This document shows, in pieces, positions 19,404-27,131 of a DNA stretch of 64,000 nucleotides. The stretch is from Candidatus Gastranaerophilales bacterium. GTDB taxonomy: Bacteria > Cyanobacteriota > Vampirovibrionia > Gastranaerophilales > Gastranaerophilaceae. A program made the position numbers and the translations under genes. The notes below the pieces were generated by a model that saw nothing but the letters and a program-made list of their open reading frames with translations, did no database searches and was not told where the DNA came from. How positions within the stretch are numbered: position 1 is the first letter of the stretch; each line of letters opens with the position of its first letter. The DNA lies in the NCBI GenBank assembly GCA_944324315.1, contig CALUVW010000004.1:34011-98010 (forward strand), written 5' to 3'.

Positions 19404-20386
19404 ATGAATAGAGAAGATGCTTTCAGGATTGCCCCCCCCCCGAAAAGTCAAACGTAATTACATTTTTCAGAGATTTTAGAAATTATTTTTGTTTTAATAT
19501 CATCCTTCCCTTGTCAGGGAAGGATAAGAGGATGGGTGACGATTTAAAATTATCCAAATTAACACCCACCCCTATCCCCTCCCTGATTAGGGAGGGAAGT
19601 ACGCATGCTGCCACCTGTAACAGAAAACGTAAAGCTGCATTGACTATCTCCGAAGGAGCTACGCACGTTGCCCACTCTCACAATATTAGTCGAGCAGCTT
19701 TTACTCTGGCAGAAGTGTTAATCACCCTTGGTATAATAGGTGTGGTTGCGGCAATGACTATGCCAACAATTATTTCTAATCATAATAAAGCTGTAGTAGT
19801 AACTAAACTAAAATCAGCCCAGAGTATCATTACCCAAATGCTTACTATGGCAATAGTTGACCACGGTGATCCAAATACATGGGATTTTAATAACGCTTTA
19901 GGCGCAGAGATAAGTGAAACTGAAAGTTTGATTAAATCTCTTACAGAAAAATATTTTCTGCCCTATTTGAATGATACCAAACATAGCGGTTATATGAGTT
20001 TGAAAGAAGCCGGTTATGAACCATATAAAACAGCAGACGGACAATATAATTATTCAAATCTAGGTGACGAAAGTAAAAAACAGTATGTGATTGAACTTGC
20101 AAACGGAATAACTATTTTTGTTTATATGAACAGCAGTACAATGTCAGGGAAATTAACATCCGTTCTGTTATACATAGACGTGAACGGAAAGAAAAAACCG
20201 AATGTTTTCGGACGTGACACCTTTGTTGCGAATATAGATTCCACTACCGGACAATTTAAGTGGCTCTATAGTAGTCTTACACATGAACAAATAATTAAAG
20301 AATGTAGTGGTAACGGTCTTTCCTGTGGAGCTCTAATCCAACATGACGGCTGGCAAATTACCGATAAATATCCGATTAGAATTTAA
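19404..20386 (+). CDS. Pilin-like protein, out of frame at a C10 tract (possible phase-variable gene)
   Basis: ATG at 19404 follows AAGGAG and begins MNREDAFRIA before C10 (19432-19441). As given, translation ends at 19455 soon after the tract; with 11 (or 8) C the frame runs unbroken into the body, including LPLSGKDKRMG, TPTPIPSLIREG and the pilin motif AAFTLAEVLITLGIIGVVAAMT. The span is 983 bases, one short of a multiple of three. An internal TTG at 19511 could give a short version. A degenerate first signal copy (LTISEGATHV) precedes the real one. The body carries IDVNGKKKPNVFGRDTF and ends CGALIQHDGWQITDKYP. Expected to be processed by prepilin peptidase and displayed or secreted. Confidence 0.75.
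19432..19441. repeat. Homopolymer C10
   Basis: Ten C flanked by ATTG and GAAAAGT, ten codons into the pilin-like gene. Identical in length and close flanks to the tract at 37184. Confidence 0.95.
19568..19596. repeat. CCCTCCC-type palindromic repeat inside a coding region
   Basis: ATCCCCTCCCTGATTAGGGA and its continuation form a palindrome (TCCCT...AGGGA). It is translated as TPTPIPSLIREG. The same unit occurs at 37322-37350, and a related CCCTCCC/GGGAGGG palindrome lies at 62049. Confidence 0.7.
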
Positions 20387-20391
20387 AAATA

Positions 20392-20428
20392 AACAAAAGC
20401 TGAAAATTTTACTTTTCAGCTTTTGTTT
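20392..20428. terminator. Bidirectional terminator
   Basis: Stem AACAAAAGCTGAAAA with TTTTCAGCTTTTGTT between the pilin-like gene and the convergent DUF1858 gene. T-runs are present in both directions. Confidence 0.85.
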
Positions 20429-20462
20429 ACTAAATTCTTAATAATTAATTAAACAATTCAAA

Positions 20463-20666
20463 TTAATCTTTAATCAAAGCATTGATATCGGCAACCATTG
20501 CATCAGGATCAAAACCGTGAACTTTCGCGCCTGCTTCCAGATTTTCAAAATGAGCTGCAGCACAGCCTATACAACCCAAACCATATTTTTGAAATACTTC
20601 AATACTTTCAGGACATTGTTGAACAATATCCATAATGTTCATATCTTTTGTAATTTTTCCTGCCAT
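20463..20666 (-). CDS. DUF1858 domain protein
   Basis: 67 aa from MAGKITKDMNIMDIVQQCPE, behind AAGGAGAAAG; a longer frame lacks a ribosome site. It matches the DUF1858 pattern: helix, YGLGCIGCAAAHFE (two Cys three residues apart, about 32-35), then a helix-rich end. Such small proteins are related to ScdA/hybrid-cluster-associated domains and may have a redox or disulfide role. No partner gene adjoins it. Confidence 0.88.
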   Translation of the reverse strand: MAGKITKDMNIMDIVQQCPESIEVFQKYGLGCIGCAAAHFENLEAGAKVHGFDPDAMVADINALIKD

Positions 20667-20744
20667 AATACTTTCTCCTTTTATTGACTTAATTTTAACT
20701 GTCATTAAAAATATTATACAATAAAAACAGAAGGAAGTATAAGT

Positions 20745-20903
20745 ATGGAATTTTTAAAAAATTTATTTAAAGATGATGAAAAGGTAATCGGCTTATGCAG
20801 TTTTAAGAAAAAAAGAGTAAAAGTATATTCTTTTACTCCTGCTGTAAATCAAATAAATTTAATTTACAATACTAATACTAAAAATAACTTTTTGTTATCC
20901 TAA
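20745..20903 (+). CDS. Small protein, 52 aa
   Basis: An ORF too short for most gene callers, behind AAGGAAG: MEFLKNLFKDDEKVIGLCSF, then a Lys-rich segment (KKKRVKVYSF) and an Asn-rich tail. The codon use matches its neighbours. The 3' end overlaps the convergent 20895 gene by 9 bases. No recognisable family; existence is plausible because of the ribosome site and composition. Confidence 0.45.
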   Translation: MEFLKNLFKDDEKVIGLCSFKKKRVKVYSFTPAVNQINLIYNTNTKNNFLLS

Positions 20904-21092
20904 ACAGTACAATCTTGTCCCCTTAGTAGGGTCACCAAGTGCGTTTTCATAAACAATGCCATCAGGTCTGTTTGGATTAGCATTACCGAAATTAAACGCA
21001 TTTTTTACAAAATTATTACCGGAATTAGATATACCGCGTACATTTTGTGTTACGTTAAGACCATTAATTCCTAAAAGTTTTTGTATTGACAT
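20895..21092 (-). CDS. Small hypothetical protein, 65 aa
   Basis: Polar, Asn/Gly-rich protein starting MSIQKLLGINGLNVTQNVRG with no membrane segment; one Cys near the C-terminus. GGGGATAA precedes the ATG. A GCAA...ATATAT block lies upstream at 21113-21151, as for other lineage-specific genes. Function unknown. It resembles the 21179 protein in being a short Asn-rich chain. Confidence 0.6.
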   Translation of the reverse strand: MSIQKLLGINGLNVTQNVRGISNSGNNFVKNAFNFGNANPNRPDGIVYENALGDPTKGTRLYCLG

Positions 21093-21112
21093 TATTTTAT
21101 CCCCATAATTTT

Positions 21113-21151
21113 CCCTTACATATATAAAAAAACTTTAGGGATAAAAATTGC
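21113..21151 (-). promoter_or_regulatory. Shared GCAA...ATATAT upstream block
   Basis: Minus strand: GCAATTTTTATCCC, spacer ending TTTTTT, then ATATATGTAAGGG, with the AT-alternating part starting at position 27 of the block. Clear match to the blocks at 3598, 23097 and 38521. Confidence 0.5.
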
Positions 21152-21178
21152 TTGATTTTTGTTAAATATTACAAAATA

Positions 21179-21382
21179 TTAAGCGAGAAAATCCAGATGC
21201 TTTGCCTGAGTCTCACTTCCTATTACCCGCGGATGATTCAAATTATAATTTTCATTGGTCTGATGAGCAAACAAACCGGTATTAAAACGATTAACATTAT
21301 TATTTTGACGGTTGTTTTCAAAAAGATTAACCGCATTTACTCTAAAAGGATTATTGGCTTGTATTGCTTGAATTTTGTTCAT
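21179..21382 (-). CDS. Small hypothetical protein, 67 aa
   Basis: Asn-rich polar chain starting MNKIQAIQANNPFRVNAVNL, with no membrane segment or Cys. The ribosome site is weak (AAGG, 9 bases before the ATG). It lies between two other minus-strand genes. No family recognised; it may be a structural or surface-associated small protein, but nothing proves this. Confidence 0.5.
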   Translation of the reverse strand: MNKIQAIQANNPFRVNAVNLFENNRQNNNVNRFNTGLFAHQTNENYNLNHPRVIGSETQAKHLDFLA

Positions 21383-21462
21383 AATATTTAACCTTATTTA
21401 TTATAAAAACAAAAAAATTTTTTATTTTCAGATTTACAAAAAAATGTTACAAATTTAACAAA

Positions 21463-21978
21463 TTACTGATCACTTTCATGATGTTCATTATCTTTCATAA
21501 GTTTCGCGAAATCTGAAGGTTTAATACTCTGTACAAACTTTTTAAATTCCTGTGCTTCTTCTTCGTCCTTTGCAGAATCGGTAGATACAGAACCGTTAGA
21601 AATGACATTTGCCGTAACAAAAATCGGTGCATCAACTCTTATTGCAACAGCAATAGCATCCGAAGGCCGTGAATCAATTTCGAGAGTATTACCATTTTCA
21701 TTTGTTAAAAATAAGGTAGCATAATAAGTATCTTTTTCAACGTCATTAATTTCAATTTTATCAAGATGATAGCCTGTTTTCTCAATAATATTAATAATTA
21801 AATCATGAGTCATCGGTCTTGTAACATTCAAGTTTTCAATTTTTCTAATAATTGCGCTCGCTTCAGCTGAACCAATCCAGATAGGCAGAGCTTTTCTGTT
21901 TTCTTTATCATGTAAAACAACAATAGGAGAACCTGTTCTTGTATCAAGGGCAATACCCATAACTTTCATTTCAATCAT
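21463..21978 (-). CDS. Bifunctional nuclease family protein (DUF151)
   Basis: 171 aa. The DUF151/BFN core occupies about residues 1-130: MKVMGIALDTRTGSPIVVL, LPIWIGSAEASAI, ATLFLTNENG and the highly conserved IDSRPSDAIAVAIR. The acidic tail (KDEEEAQEF...) is typical. Members are reported to have RNase/DNase activity in plants and are common in cyanobacteria and thermophiles. GAAAGG lies 7 bases before the start. Single gene with its own leader. Confidence 0.95.
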   Translation of the reverse strand: MIEMKVMGIALDTRTGSPIVVLHDKENRKALPIWIGSAEASAIIRKIENLNVTRPMTHDLIINIIEKTGYHLDKIEINDVEKDTYYATLFLTNENGNTLEIDSRPSDAIAVAIRVDAPIFVTANVISNGSVSTDSAKDEEEAQEFKKFVQSIKPSDFAKLMKDNEHHESDQ

Positions 21979-22133
21979 TATAAAAACCTTTCGTTAATTT
22001 ACATTTTATCTTACAATCAATACATGGTCAAGTAAAATACTAATAAAAAATATTTACGAAAAAATATATTTATGATATTATAAAAATATGCACATGTCGT
22101 GAAAAATATTTTCACGAACAATTAAATAGAATT

Positions 22134-22223
22134 GGAGTAGTGGCCGAGTGGCTGAAGGCGGCACCCTGCTAAGGTGTTATGTGGGTATAACCTGCATCCA
22201 GGGTTCAAATCCCTGCTGCTCCG
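22134..22223 (+). tRNA. tRNA-Ser(GCU)
   Basis: Acceptor GGAGTAG pairs with CTGCTCC (one G-T pair), discriminator G. The anticodon arm CACC-CTGCTAA-GGTG gives anticodon GCT. A long variable arm (GTTATGTGGGTATAAC) marks a class II tRNA. The T arm has GGGTTCAAATCCC. CCA is not encoded. Confidence 0.97.
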
Positions 22224-22226
22224 TAT

Positions 22227-22260
22227 TAAAGTCCGATAACCGTTTGGTTATCGGACTTTA
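22227..22260 (+). terminator. Terminator after tRNA-Ser
   Basis: Stem TAAAGTCCGATAACC with GGTTATCGGACTTTA, loop GTTT, followed by ATTTTG. Confidence 0.85.
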
Positions 22261-22289
22261 ATTTTGTAAATATTAATTAAACGAATTTT

Positions 22290-23090
22290 TTACTTAAATT
22301 CCAATTTCCGTGTTACTTTATTATATTTCCAGCCGTCGGTTAACTCATAAACTGCATATTTTGCATCTTTACCTTTAAAATCAAGCCAGCCCAAGTTATC
22401 GGTTGCACTGCTCATACCCTGTCCGTTACCATTTGTAATTACAATATGCCCTGCATCATCTTTATTTGTAAAAACAACTATTCGACCGGCAGGTAATTTT
22501 TCCAGATCTTCTTTTTTAACATTAATTTTTTTAAATTTATCAGTATGTTTTTCAAAATATTGTATTGAATCTTTTGCTTCCCCACGGGGCATTTCATCAT
22601 AATCCCTTATTACACCTGCAGACAAAAAAGTTTTCTTTACTCCTGTATAACAGGCTCCTACATTGCTTATTTCATCAGCAACTTTTTGCGCATATTTTGC
22701 AAGACAAATTTCCGGTTGTGTTGCATCAGATGGATTTATGCCTCTGTTAAATTCTACTTTAAATTTCAAATCAAGATCTTTTAACATAAAATATTTACCC
22801 TTGCTTAAGGGATCATACAATACAGATTTAGGAATAGGTTCTATGTCTCCTATCTCTACGCGACCTTCTTTCAAAATTCTGGAAATGTCAGTATGCGTAT
22901 TATTATTAACACGTAAATTATAAAGTTTTTCCATCTTTTGAGGATTACTCATATCTAAATCAGTTCTTGTTGATTCATTTTTACAAGTATAAATACTGTT
23001 ATTATTTACTGGTAAATGCAATTTCTTCTGAATACCAGCCTGAGATTTTTTTCTATCGTTATTTCCATTTATATCAGAAATTGATACCAT
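22290..23090 (-). CDS. Possible NlpC/P60- or CHAP-like cysteine peptidase
   Basis: 266 aa from MVSISDINGNNDRKKSQ. The N-terminal 90 residues are polar and low-complexity, without a signal peptide. The C-terminal half has a layout like papain-fold wall hydrolases: a Cys at the start of a helix (VGACYTGVKKTFLSAGV, about residue 150) and, later, a His in a strand after a Gly/Asp turn (DAGHIVITNGNGQG, about residue 217), followed by a C-terminal Trp-rich strand (LGWLDF). This is pattern-level evidence; no named family is certain. A GCAA...ATATAT block precedes the gene. Confidence 0.55.
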   Translation of the reverse strand: MVSISDINGNNDRKKSQAGIQKKLHLPVNNNSIYTCKNESTRTDLDMSNPQKMEKLYNLRVNNNTHTDISRILKEGRVEIGDIEPIPKSVLYDPLSKGKYFMLKDLDLKFKVEFNRGINPSDATQPEICLAKYAQKVADEISNVGACYTGVKKTFLSAGVIRDYDEMPRGEAKDSIQYFEKHTDKFKKINVKKEDLEKLPAGRIVVFTNKDDAGHIVITNGNGQGMSSATDNLGWLDFKGKDAKYAVYELTDGWKYNKVTRKLEFK

Positions 23091-23096
23091 AATATA

Positions 23097-23134
23097 CCTC
23101 ATATATATAAAAAATATATACTTATAAAAATTGC
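23097..23134 (-). promoter_or_regulatory. Shared GCAA...ATATAT upstream block
   Basis: Minus strand: GCAATTTTTATAAG, spacer ending TTTTTT, then ATATATATGAGG, with the same 26-base offset as the blocks at 3598 and 21113. Confidence 0.5.
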
Positions 23135-23257
23135 CTTTTATTTATTTTTTATTAATTCTTGTAAAGTTTTTAAATAAATATATTCTACTTTCTTCGCATA
23201 ATTTTTTCCGGAAAATCGTTAATAATATATTTGTCACACTAAAGAAAGGAAAGAATT

Positions 23258-23491
23258 ATGACACACGAAAAAGATAAAGAAACTATGAAAGAAAAAATTC
23301 ATGATGCTGCAGATAAGGTTAAAGAAAAGGCTCATAATATGAAAGAAGATATTAAAGAAGGAGCCGAAAAAACAAAAGCAAAAGCTCATGAAATTAAAGA
23401 AAATATTAAAGAAAAAGCACATGACGTCAAAGAAAAAGTTGCAGAAAAAGCAGACGAAATCAAAGAAAAACATAAGAAAAATGAAGCTTAA
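23258..23491 (+). CDS. Small LEA-like amphipathic helical protein
   Basis: 77 aa made almost wholly of Lys, Glu, Ala, Asp and His, with a recurring pattern of about 11 residues (HDAADKVKEKA, HEIKENIKEKA, HDVKEKVAEKA). This is the make-up of late-embryogenesis-abundant and apolipoprotein-like helices, which fold on membranes or on drying. AAAGGAAAG precedes the ATG. It has its own terminator. A stress or membrane-stabilising role is inferred from composition only. Confidence 0.75.
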   Translation: MTHEKDKETMKEKIHDAADKVKEKAHNMKEDIKEGAEKTKAKAHEIKENIKEKAHDVKEKVAEKADEIKEKHKKNEA

Positions 23492-23518
23492 AAAAGAGGC
23501 TCTATAGAGCCTCTTTTT
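23490..23518 (+). terminator. Terminator after the LEA-like gene
   Basis: Stem AAAAAGAGGCTC with GAGCCTCTTTTT, loop TATA. Symmetrical, so it can also stop the convergent ankyrin gene. Confidence 0.9.
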
Positions 23519-24095
23519 ACTCCATTGTTTTATAACGTTTTAAAACAGTGTCTTTTATATAACTGTCATCAGATTTCAAAGCTTTTATAAGCACCTCATC
23601 ATCAGGTTTTGCTCCTGCGTTAATCAGCAGTTCAACTATTTTAGGTTCTTTTTTTTGAACCGCATAAGTCAAAGGTTTTGTATATCCTACAGTTTTATTA
23701 ACATCTGCTCCGTATGCAATTAAAGTTTCAACAATTTTGGTATCTTTTTCTCTTATTGCCATAATCAACGGAGATAAACCTGCTATTTCTTTATTTGGGT
23801 CAACTTTATTATCAAGCAATAATTTTACTATATCATTCTGATTACTTGCTATAGCCATATAAATTGCGGGTGTTTTCATAAAAGTAGAATCTGGACTCAT
23901 ACCTGATTTTAAGAATAAATCAACAAGCTGAACATTACCGTTGCTAATTGCTTTAAAGAAATTATAGGTATTATATTTAATATCTTGAGCCTGAATTTTT
24001 GCGATATAAGCCTGATGTAAATCGGTTTCAGCATCCGCATAAACGGCTGTTTGAAATGCTGCAATCATGAATAAAACAGCTATTATCTTTTTCAT
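23517..24095 (-). CDS. Exported ankyrin-repeat protein
   Basis: 192 aa. Signal peptide MKKIIAVLFMIAAFQTAVYA is followed by about four ankyrin repeats between residues 35 and 165 (GNVQLVDLFLKSGMSPDS, TPAIYMAIASNQNDIVKLLL, SPLIMAIREKDTKIVETLIA, KPLTYAVQKKEPKIVELLIN). Ankyrin repeats bind other proteins; this one should act outside the cytoplasmic membrane. AAGGAGG gives a strong ribosome site. Monocistronic by position. The partner is unknown. Confidence 0.9.
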   Translation of the reverse strand: MKKIIAVLFMIAAFQTAVYADAETDLHQAYIAKIQAQDIKYNTYNFFKAISNGNVQLVDLFLKSGMSPDSTFMKTPAIYMAIASNQNDIVKLLLDNKVDPNKEIAGLSPLIMAIREKDTKIVETLIAYGADVNKTVGYTKPLTYAVQKKEPKIVELLINAGAKPDDEVLIKALKSDDSYIKDTVLKRYKTME

Positions 24096-24138
24096 TTGCT
24101 ATCCTCCTTATTTAATATTTTTATAATAACATTTTTTA

Positions 24139-25719
24139 TCATTTTTGTACACTGCTTATAGCTTCTTGTGTAGAAAAAGCTATATCTCTGAAGCTTATCA
24201 ATTTTCTCAAACCAAGTTTGAGAGTAGACGCAGCAACATCTCTGTTATTAAATACAATAATAACTTTTACGTTTTGTCCTTTTAGCGTAAGAACAAGATC
24301 TTCAAGGGCAAAAACTGCGGAAATATCCATACTTTTAATGTTTGAACAGTCAATTATTACCGTTTTGTTATCCAACACATCATCAATTCTTGAGGCTATT
24401 TGCGAAGCTGAACCGAAAAAAAGCGTTCCGTCAATATGCATAATCATTGTATGATTTTTTAAATCTTCGTCTATATAATTTTCTTTTGCCAAATCTGATA
24501 AACCGACTACCTTAATATCAGTTTGTCTAGCGACATTCGCAGCAAATAGAATTGAAGATAAGACAATTCCAACCCCGACTGCTAAAATTAAATCATCAAA
24601 TATAGTAATTAAAAAGACCAGAAGCATAACAAGAAGATCATTTCTTGGAGCTGCTTTTATTAATCTGATAAATTTATAATCAATTATACCTGCACCGACT
24701 TTTATCAAAATTCCTGCAAGCACAGCCAGAGGAATTTTTGCGGCAACTGGAGCAAAAAAGACTATTACAAAAATCAAAAATACAGAATGTATTATACCTG
24801 AAAGCCTTGTTCGACCTCCGCTTTTAATATTCACGGCAGTTCTCATCATAGCTCCGCATGAAACAACACCGCCAAACAAAGAAGCCACAATATTACCAAT
24901 TCCCTGTCCTATTAACTCCCTGTTTGATTGATGCTTAGTTTTAGTTAAAGAATCCGCAACAAGAGCTGTTAATAATGAATCAATAGATCCTACAACCGCA
25001 AGAGTCAATGCAATAGGAATTACAGTTTCAATCTCAGACAGTTTAAATAACGGAAAAATAAATTGAGGGAAAGTTCTTGGAATTTCACCTATTGTTTTAA
25101 CATCAAAATTAAATACAACAGCAATTAGAGTGCCTAATATAAGAGCCGTTAGAGGGGGTGGAACTATTTGGGCGAATTTTTTGGGCGTAAAAAATACTAT
25201 AACCAAAGTAATTATCCCTAACAAAACACTATGAAAATCAGAGGCAGGTAAAAATTTTAATGCATTAATAAGCCCCTCAACCGGAGTCCCAGCAAAATCT
25301 ATTCCTAAAAATGAATTAATCTGTAACAATATAATTATGGCACCTATCCCGCTCATAAAACCTGAAATTACAGGATAAGGGATAAAATTTACAAGTTTTC
25401 CGACCTTAAAGATACCGAGAATTATTTGAAAAATTCCGGATAACAAAATTGCTGCAAAAATTAAATTTGGATTATCGGAATGTAGGGCAACAACAGATGC
25501 AATAACAACCGTTAACGGACCTGTAGGTCCGGAAATTTGAGTAGGAGTTCCACCGAATATTGATGCCAGCATACCGACAATTATAGAACCGTATATTCCG
25601 GCAGTAGCTCCTAAACCGCTGGAAACACCTAAAGCAATTGCAAGCGGCAAAGCAATAACGCCAGCAGTAATACCACCCAGTAAATCTCCTTTAAAATTCG
25701 ATAATATCCCTGTTTTCAT
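24139..25719 (-). CDS. SulP-family anion transporter with STAS domain
   Basis: 526 aa from MKTGILSNFKGDLLGGITAG; the five-codon longer form has no better ribosome site. About ten to twelve membrane segments with the SulP core (PLAIALGVSSGLGATAGIYG; FGGTPTQISGPTGPLTVVIA) end near residue 400. The C-terminal 110 residues are a STAS domain (VIIDCSNIKSMDISAVFALE). Members move sulfate, bicarbonate or other anions with proton or sodium. No carbonic anhydrase adjoins it, so the substrate is open. Confidence 0.95.
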   Translation of the reverse strand: MKTGILSNFKGDLLGGITAGVIALPLAIALGVSSGLGATAGIYGSIIVGMLASIFGGTPTQISGPTGPLTVVIASVVALHSDNPNLIFAAILLSGIFQIILGIFKVGKLVNFIPYPVISGFMSGIGAIIILLQINSFLGIDFAGTPVEGLINALKFLPASDFHSVLLGIITLVIVFFTPKKFAQIVPPPLTALILGTLIAVVFNFDVKTIGEIPRTFPQFIFPLFKLSEIETVIPIALTLAVVGSIDSLLTALVADSLTKTKHQSNRELIGQGIGNIVASLFGGVVSCGAMMRTAVNIKSGGRTRLSGIIHSVFLIFVIVFFAPVAAKIPLAVLAGILIKVGAGIIDYKFIRLIKAAPRNDLLVMLLVFLITIFDDLILAVGVGIVLSSILFAANVARQTDIKVVGLSDLAKENYIDEDLKNHTMIMHIDGTLFFGSASQIASRIDDVLDNKTVIIDCSNIKSMDISAVFALEDLVLTLKGQNVKVIIVFNNRDVAASTLKLGLRKLISFRDIAFSTQEAISSVQK

Positions 25720-25797
25720 AATGTAAATCCCCATATAATGTCTCTAATATTTATATACCAGAATATTTTAATTTTTACAATAGCCCGGATACAAGAT

Positions 25798-26457
25798 TTA
25801 CACCAGACCTTCTTTCAGAGCTTTTACGGCAGCCTGAGTTCTATCATCAACAACAAGTTTTTGAATAATATTACATACATGAGCTTTTGCAGTATGTTCA
25901 GAGATTGTCAATTCCTGCGCAATTTCATTATTAGAAAGTCCGTCTACAACAAGCTTTAACACTTCATATTCTCTTTGTGTAAGATTTGCATGCTGTTCTT
26001 TAAACATTGCCCTTGACATTTGCCTCGGGGGAATAACTCCGCAATTTTTCTCGCGTAAAATAGGAACTACTTGAGGATCCAGCCACATTGCCCCTTCTTT
26101 AACTGTTTTTATAATCATTTTTAATGATTCCGTATTTATATCTTTCATCACATAAGCACAGGCTCCTGCATGCAACGAATCTATAATTTCCTGTTCACTC
26201 AAATGAGAAGTTAAAATTACAACTTTTGCTCTGTTATCAATCTCGAGTATTCTTTTAGTTGCCTCAATACCTGAAATATCAGGCAAACCAATATCCATTA
26301 AAACAACATCCGGATGAGATATTTTAAAAATTTCAACAGCTTCTTTACCTTTTTGAGCTTCGTTTGCTACTATAATGTCGCTCTGGCCTTCGAATAAAGA
26401 TTTTAATCCTACACGAATAAGTTTTTGATCTTCTACAAGTAATATATTTATTGTCAT
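25798..26457 (-). CDS. NarL/FixJ-family response regulator
   Basis: 219 aa, complete. Receiver domain 1-125: acidic pocket VEDQ (about 8-11), phosphoacceptor Asp in VLMDIGLPD (about residue 54), Thr in VILTSH and Lys in AYVMKD. LuxR-type helix-turn-helix at about 150-215 (LTQREYEVLKLVVDGLSNNEIA). GGGAGA precedes the ATG. No kinase is adjacent, so its partner is encoded elsewhere. It is a paralogue of the regulator at the left edge. Confidence 0.96.
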   Translation of the reverse strand: MTINILLVEDQKLIRVGLKSLFEGQSDIIVANEAQKGKEAVEIFKISHPDVVLMDIGLPDISGIEATKRILEIDNRAKVVILTSHLSEQEIIDSLHAGACAYVMKDINTESLKMIIKTVKEGAMWLDPQVVPILREKNCGVIPPRQMSRAMFKEQHANLTQREYEVLKLVVDGLSNNEIAQELTISEHTAKAHVCNIIQKLVVDDRTQAAVKALKEGLV

Positions 26458-26661
26458 AATTATTTTCTCCCTATATTACTTATAAAATTATTAAAACTCT
26501 AATTAATCCCTTTTATATGCAAATACTGCGGTAATATTATCCGCTATTGATTTGTAAATAAAATTTATATTATTATATTTATAATAAAAATGAACAAAAT
26601 TTTATAAGTCTCGTTATATAAATGTTAGAGTTCACTGCAGTAAAATTAAAAAGGAGAGATT

Positions 26662-26973
26662 ATGACAGAAGAAACAAAAAATGAAATTGTACAAAGATCT
26701 AAATGGTCAATCAGTCCAGAATTTGGGAATTTTTTACTGACTATTTTAGCATCATTTCTGGGTTGCCTTGTTGCACTATGTTTGTATAGTGCTGCCGTAA
26801 GACCTTTAATGAAACCTTGCCCGCTGCCTCCGCCGCCGCCAAGATTTGAGGTTCCTATGCATCACAGAGGGGAATTTAGGCCTTACAAACATCACAAACA
26901 CCATAAAATTGCTCCGGACAAACGAAAATTTGATAAACCGGTAAAAGAAACTCCGAAAACCGATAAAAAATAA
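26662..26973 (+). CDS. Single-span membrane protein with His/Pro-rich tail
   Basis: 103 aa. One membrane helix at about 22-45 (FLLTILASFLGCLVALCLYSAA), then PCPLPPPPPRFE and a basic, His-rich tail (YKHHKHHK). The N-terminus is acidic. AAAGGAG precedes the ATG and a strong terminator follows, so it is a single-gene unit. The His cluster could bind metal. No family recognised. Confidence 0.75.
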   Translation: MTEETKNEIVQRSKWSISPEFGNFLLTILASFLGCLVALCLYSAAVRPLMKPCPLPPPPPRFEVPMHHRGEFRPYKHHKHHKIAPDKRKFDKPVKETPKTDKK

Positions 26974-26983
26974 ATAAACCACC

Positions 26984-27019
26984 ATTGAATAGCCCTTTTA
27001 AAAGGGCTATTCAATTTTC
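26984..27019 (+). terminator. Terminator
   Basis: Perfect 16-bp stem (ATTGAATAGCCCTTTT and its complement) followed by TTTTC. Confidence 0.9.
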
Positions 27020-27131
27020 AATGATTCTTACTACCTTATGTTAACTTAATCAAATCTTAATATTTTTTTATAGCAAAATAAATTCTTTTGGATTATTATA
27101 TTAATGGTATATATACATAGGGTGTATCGAG

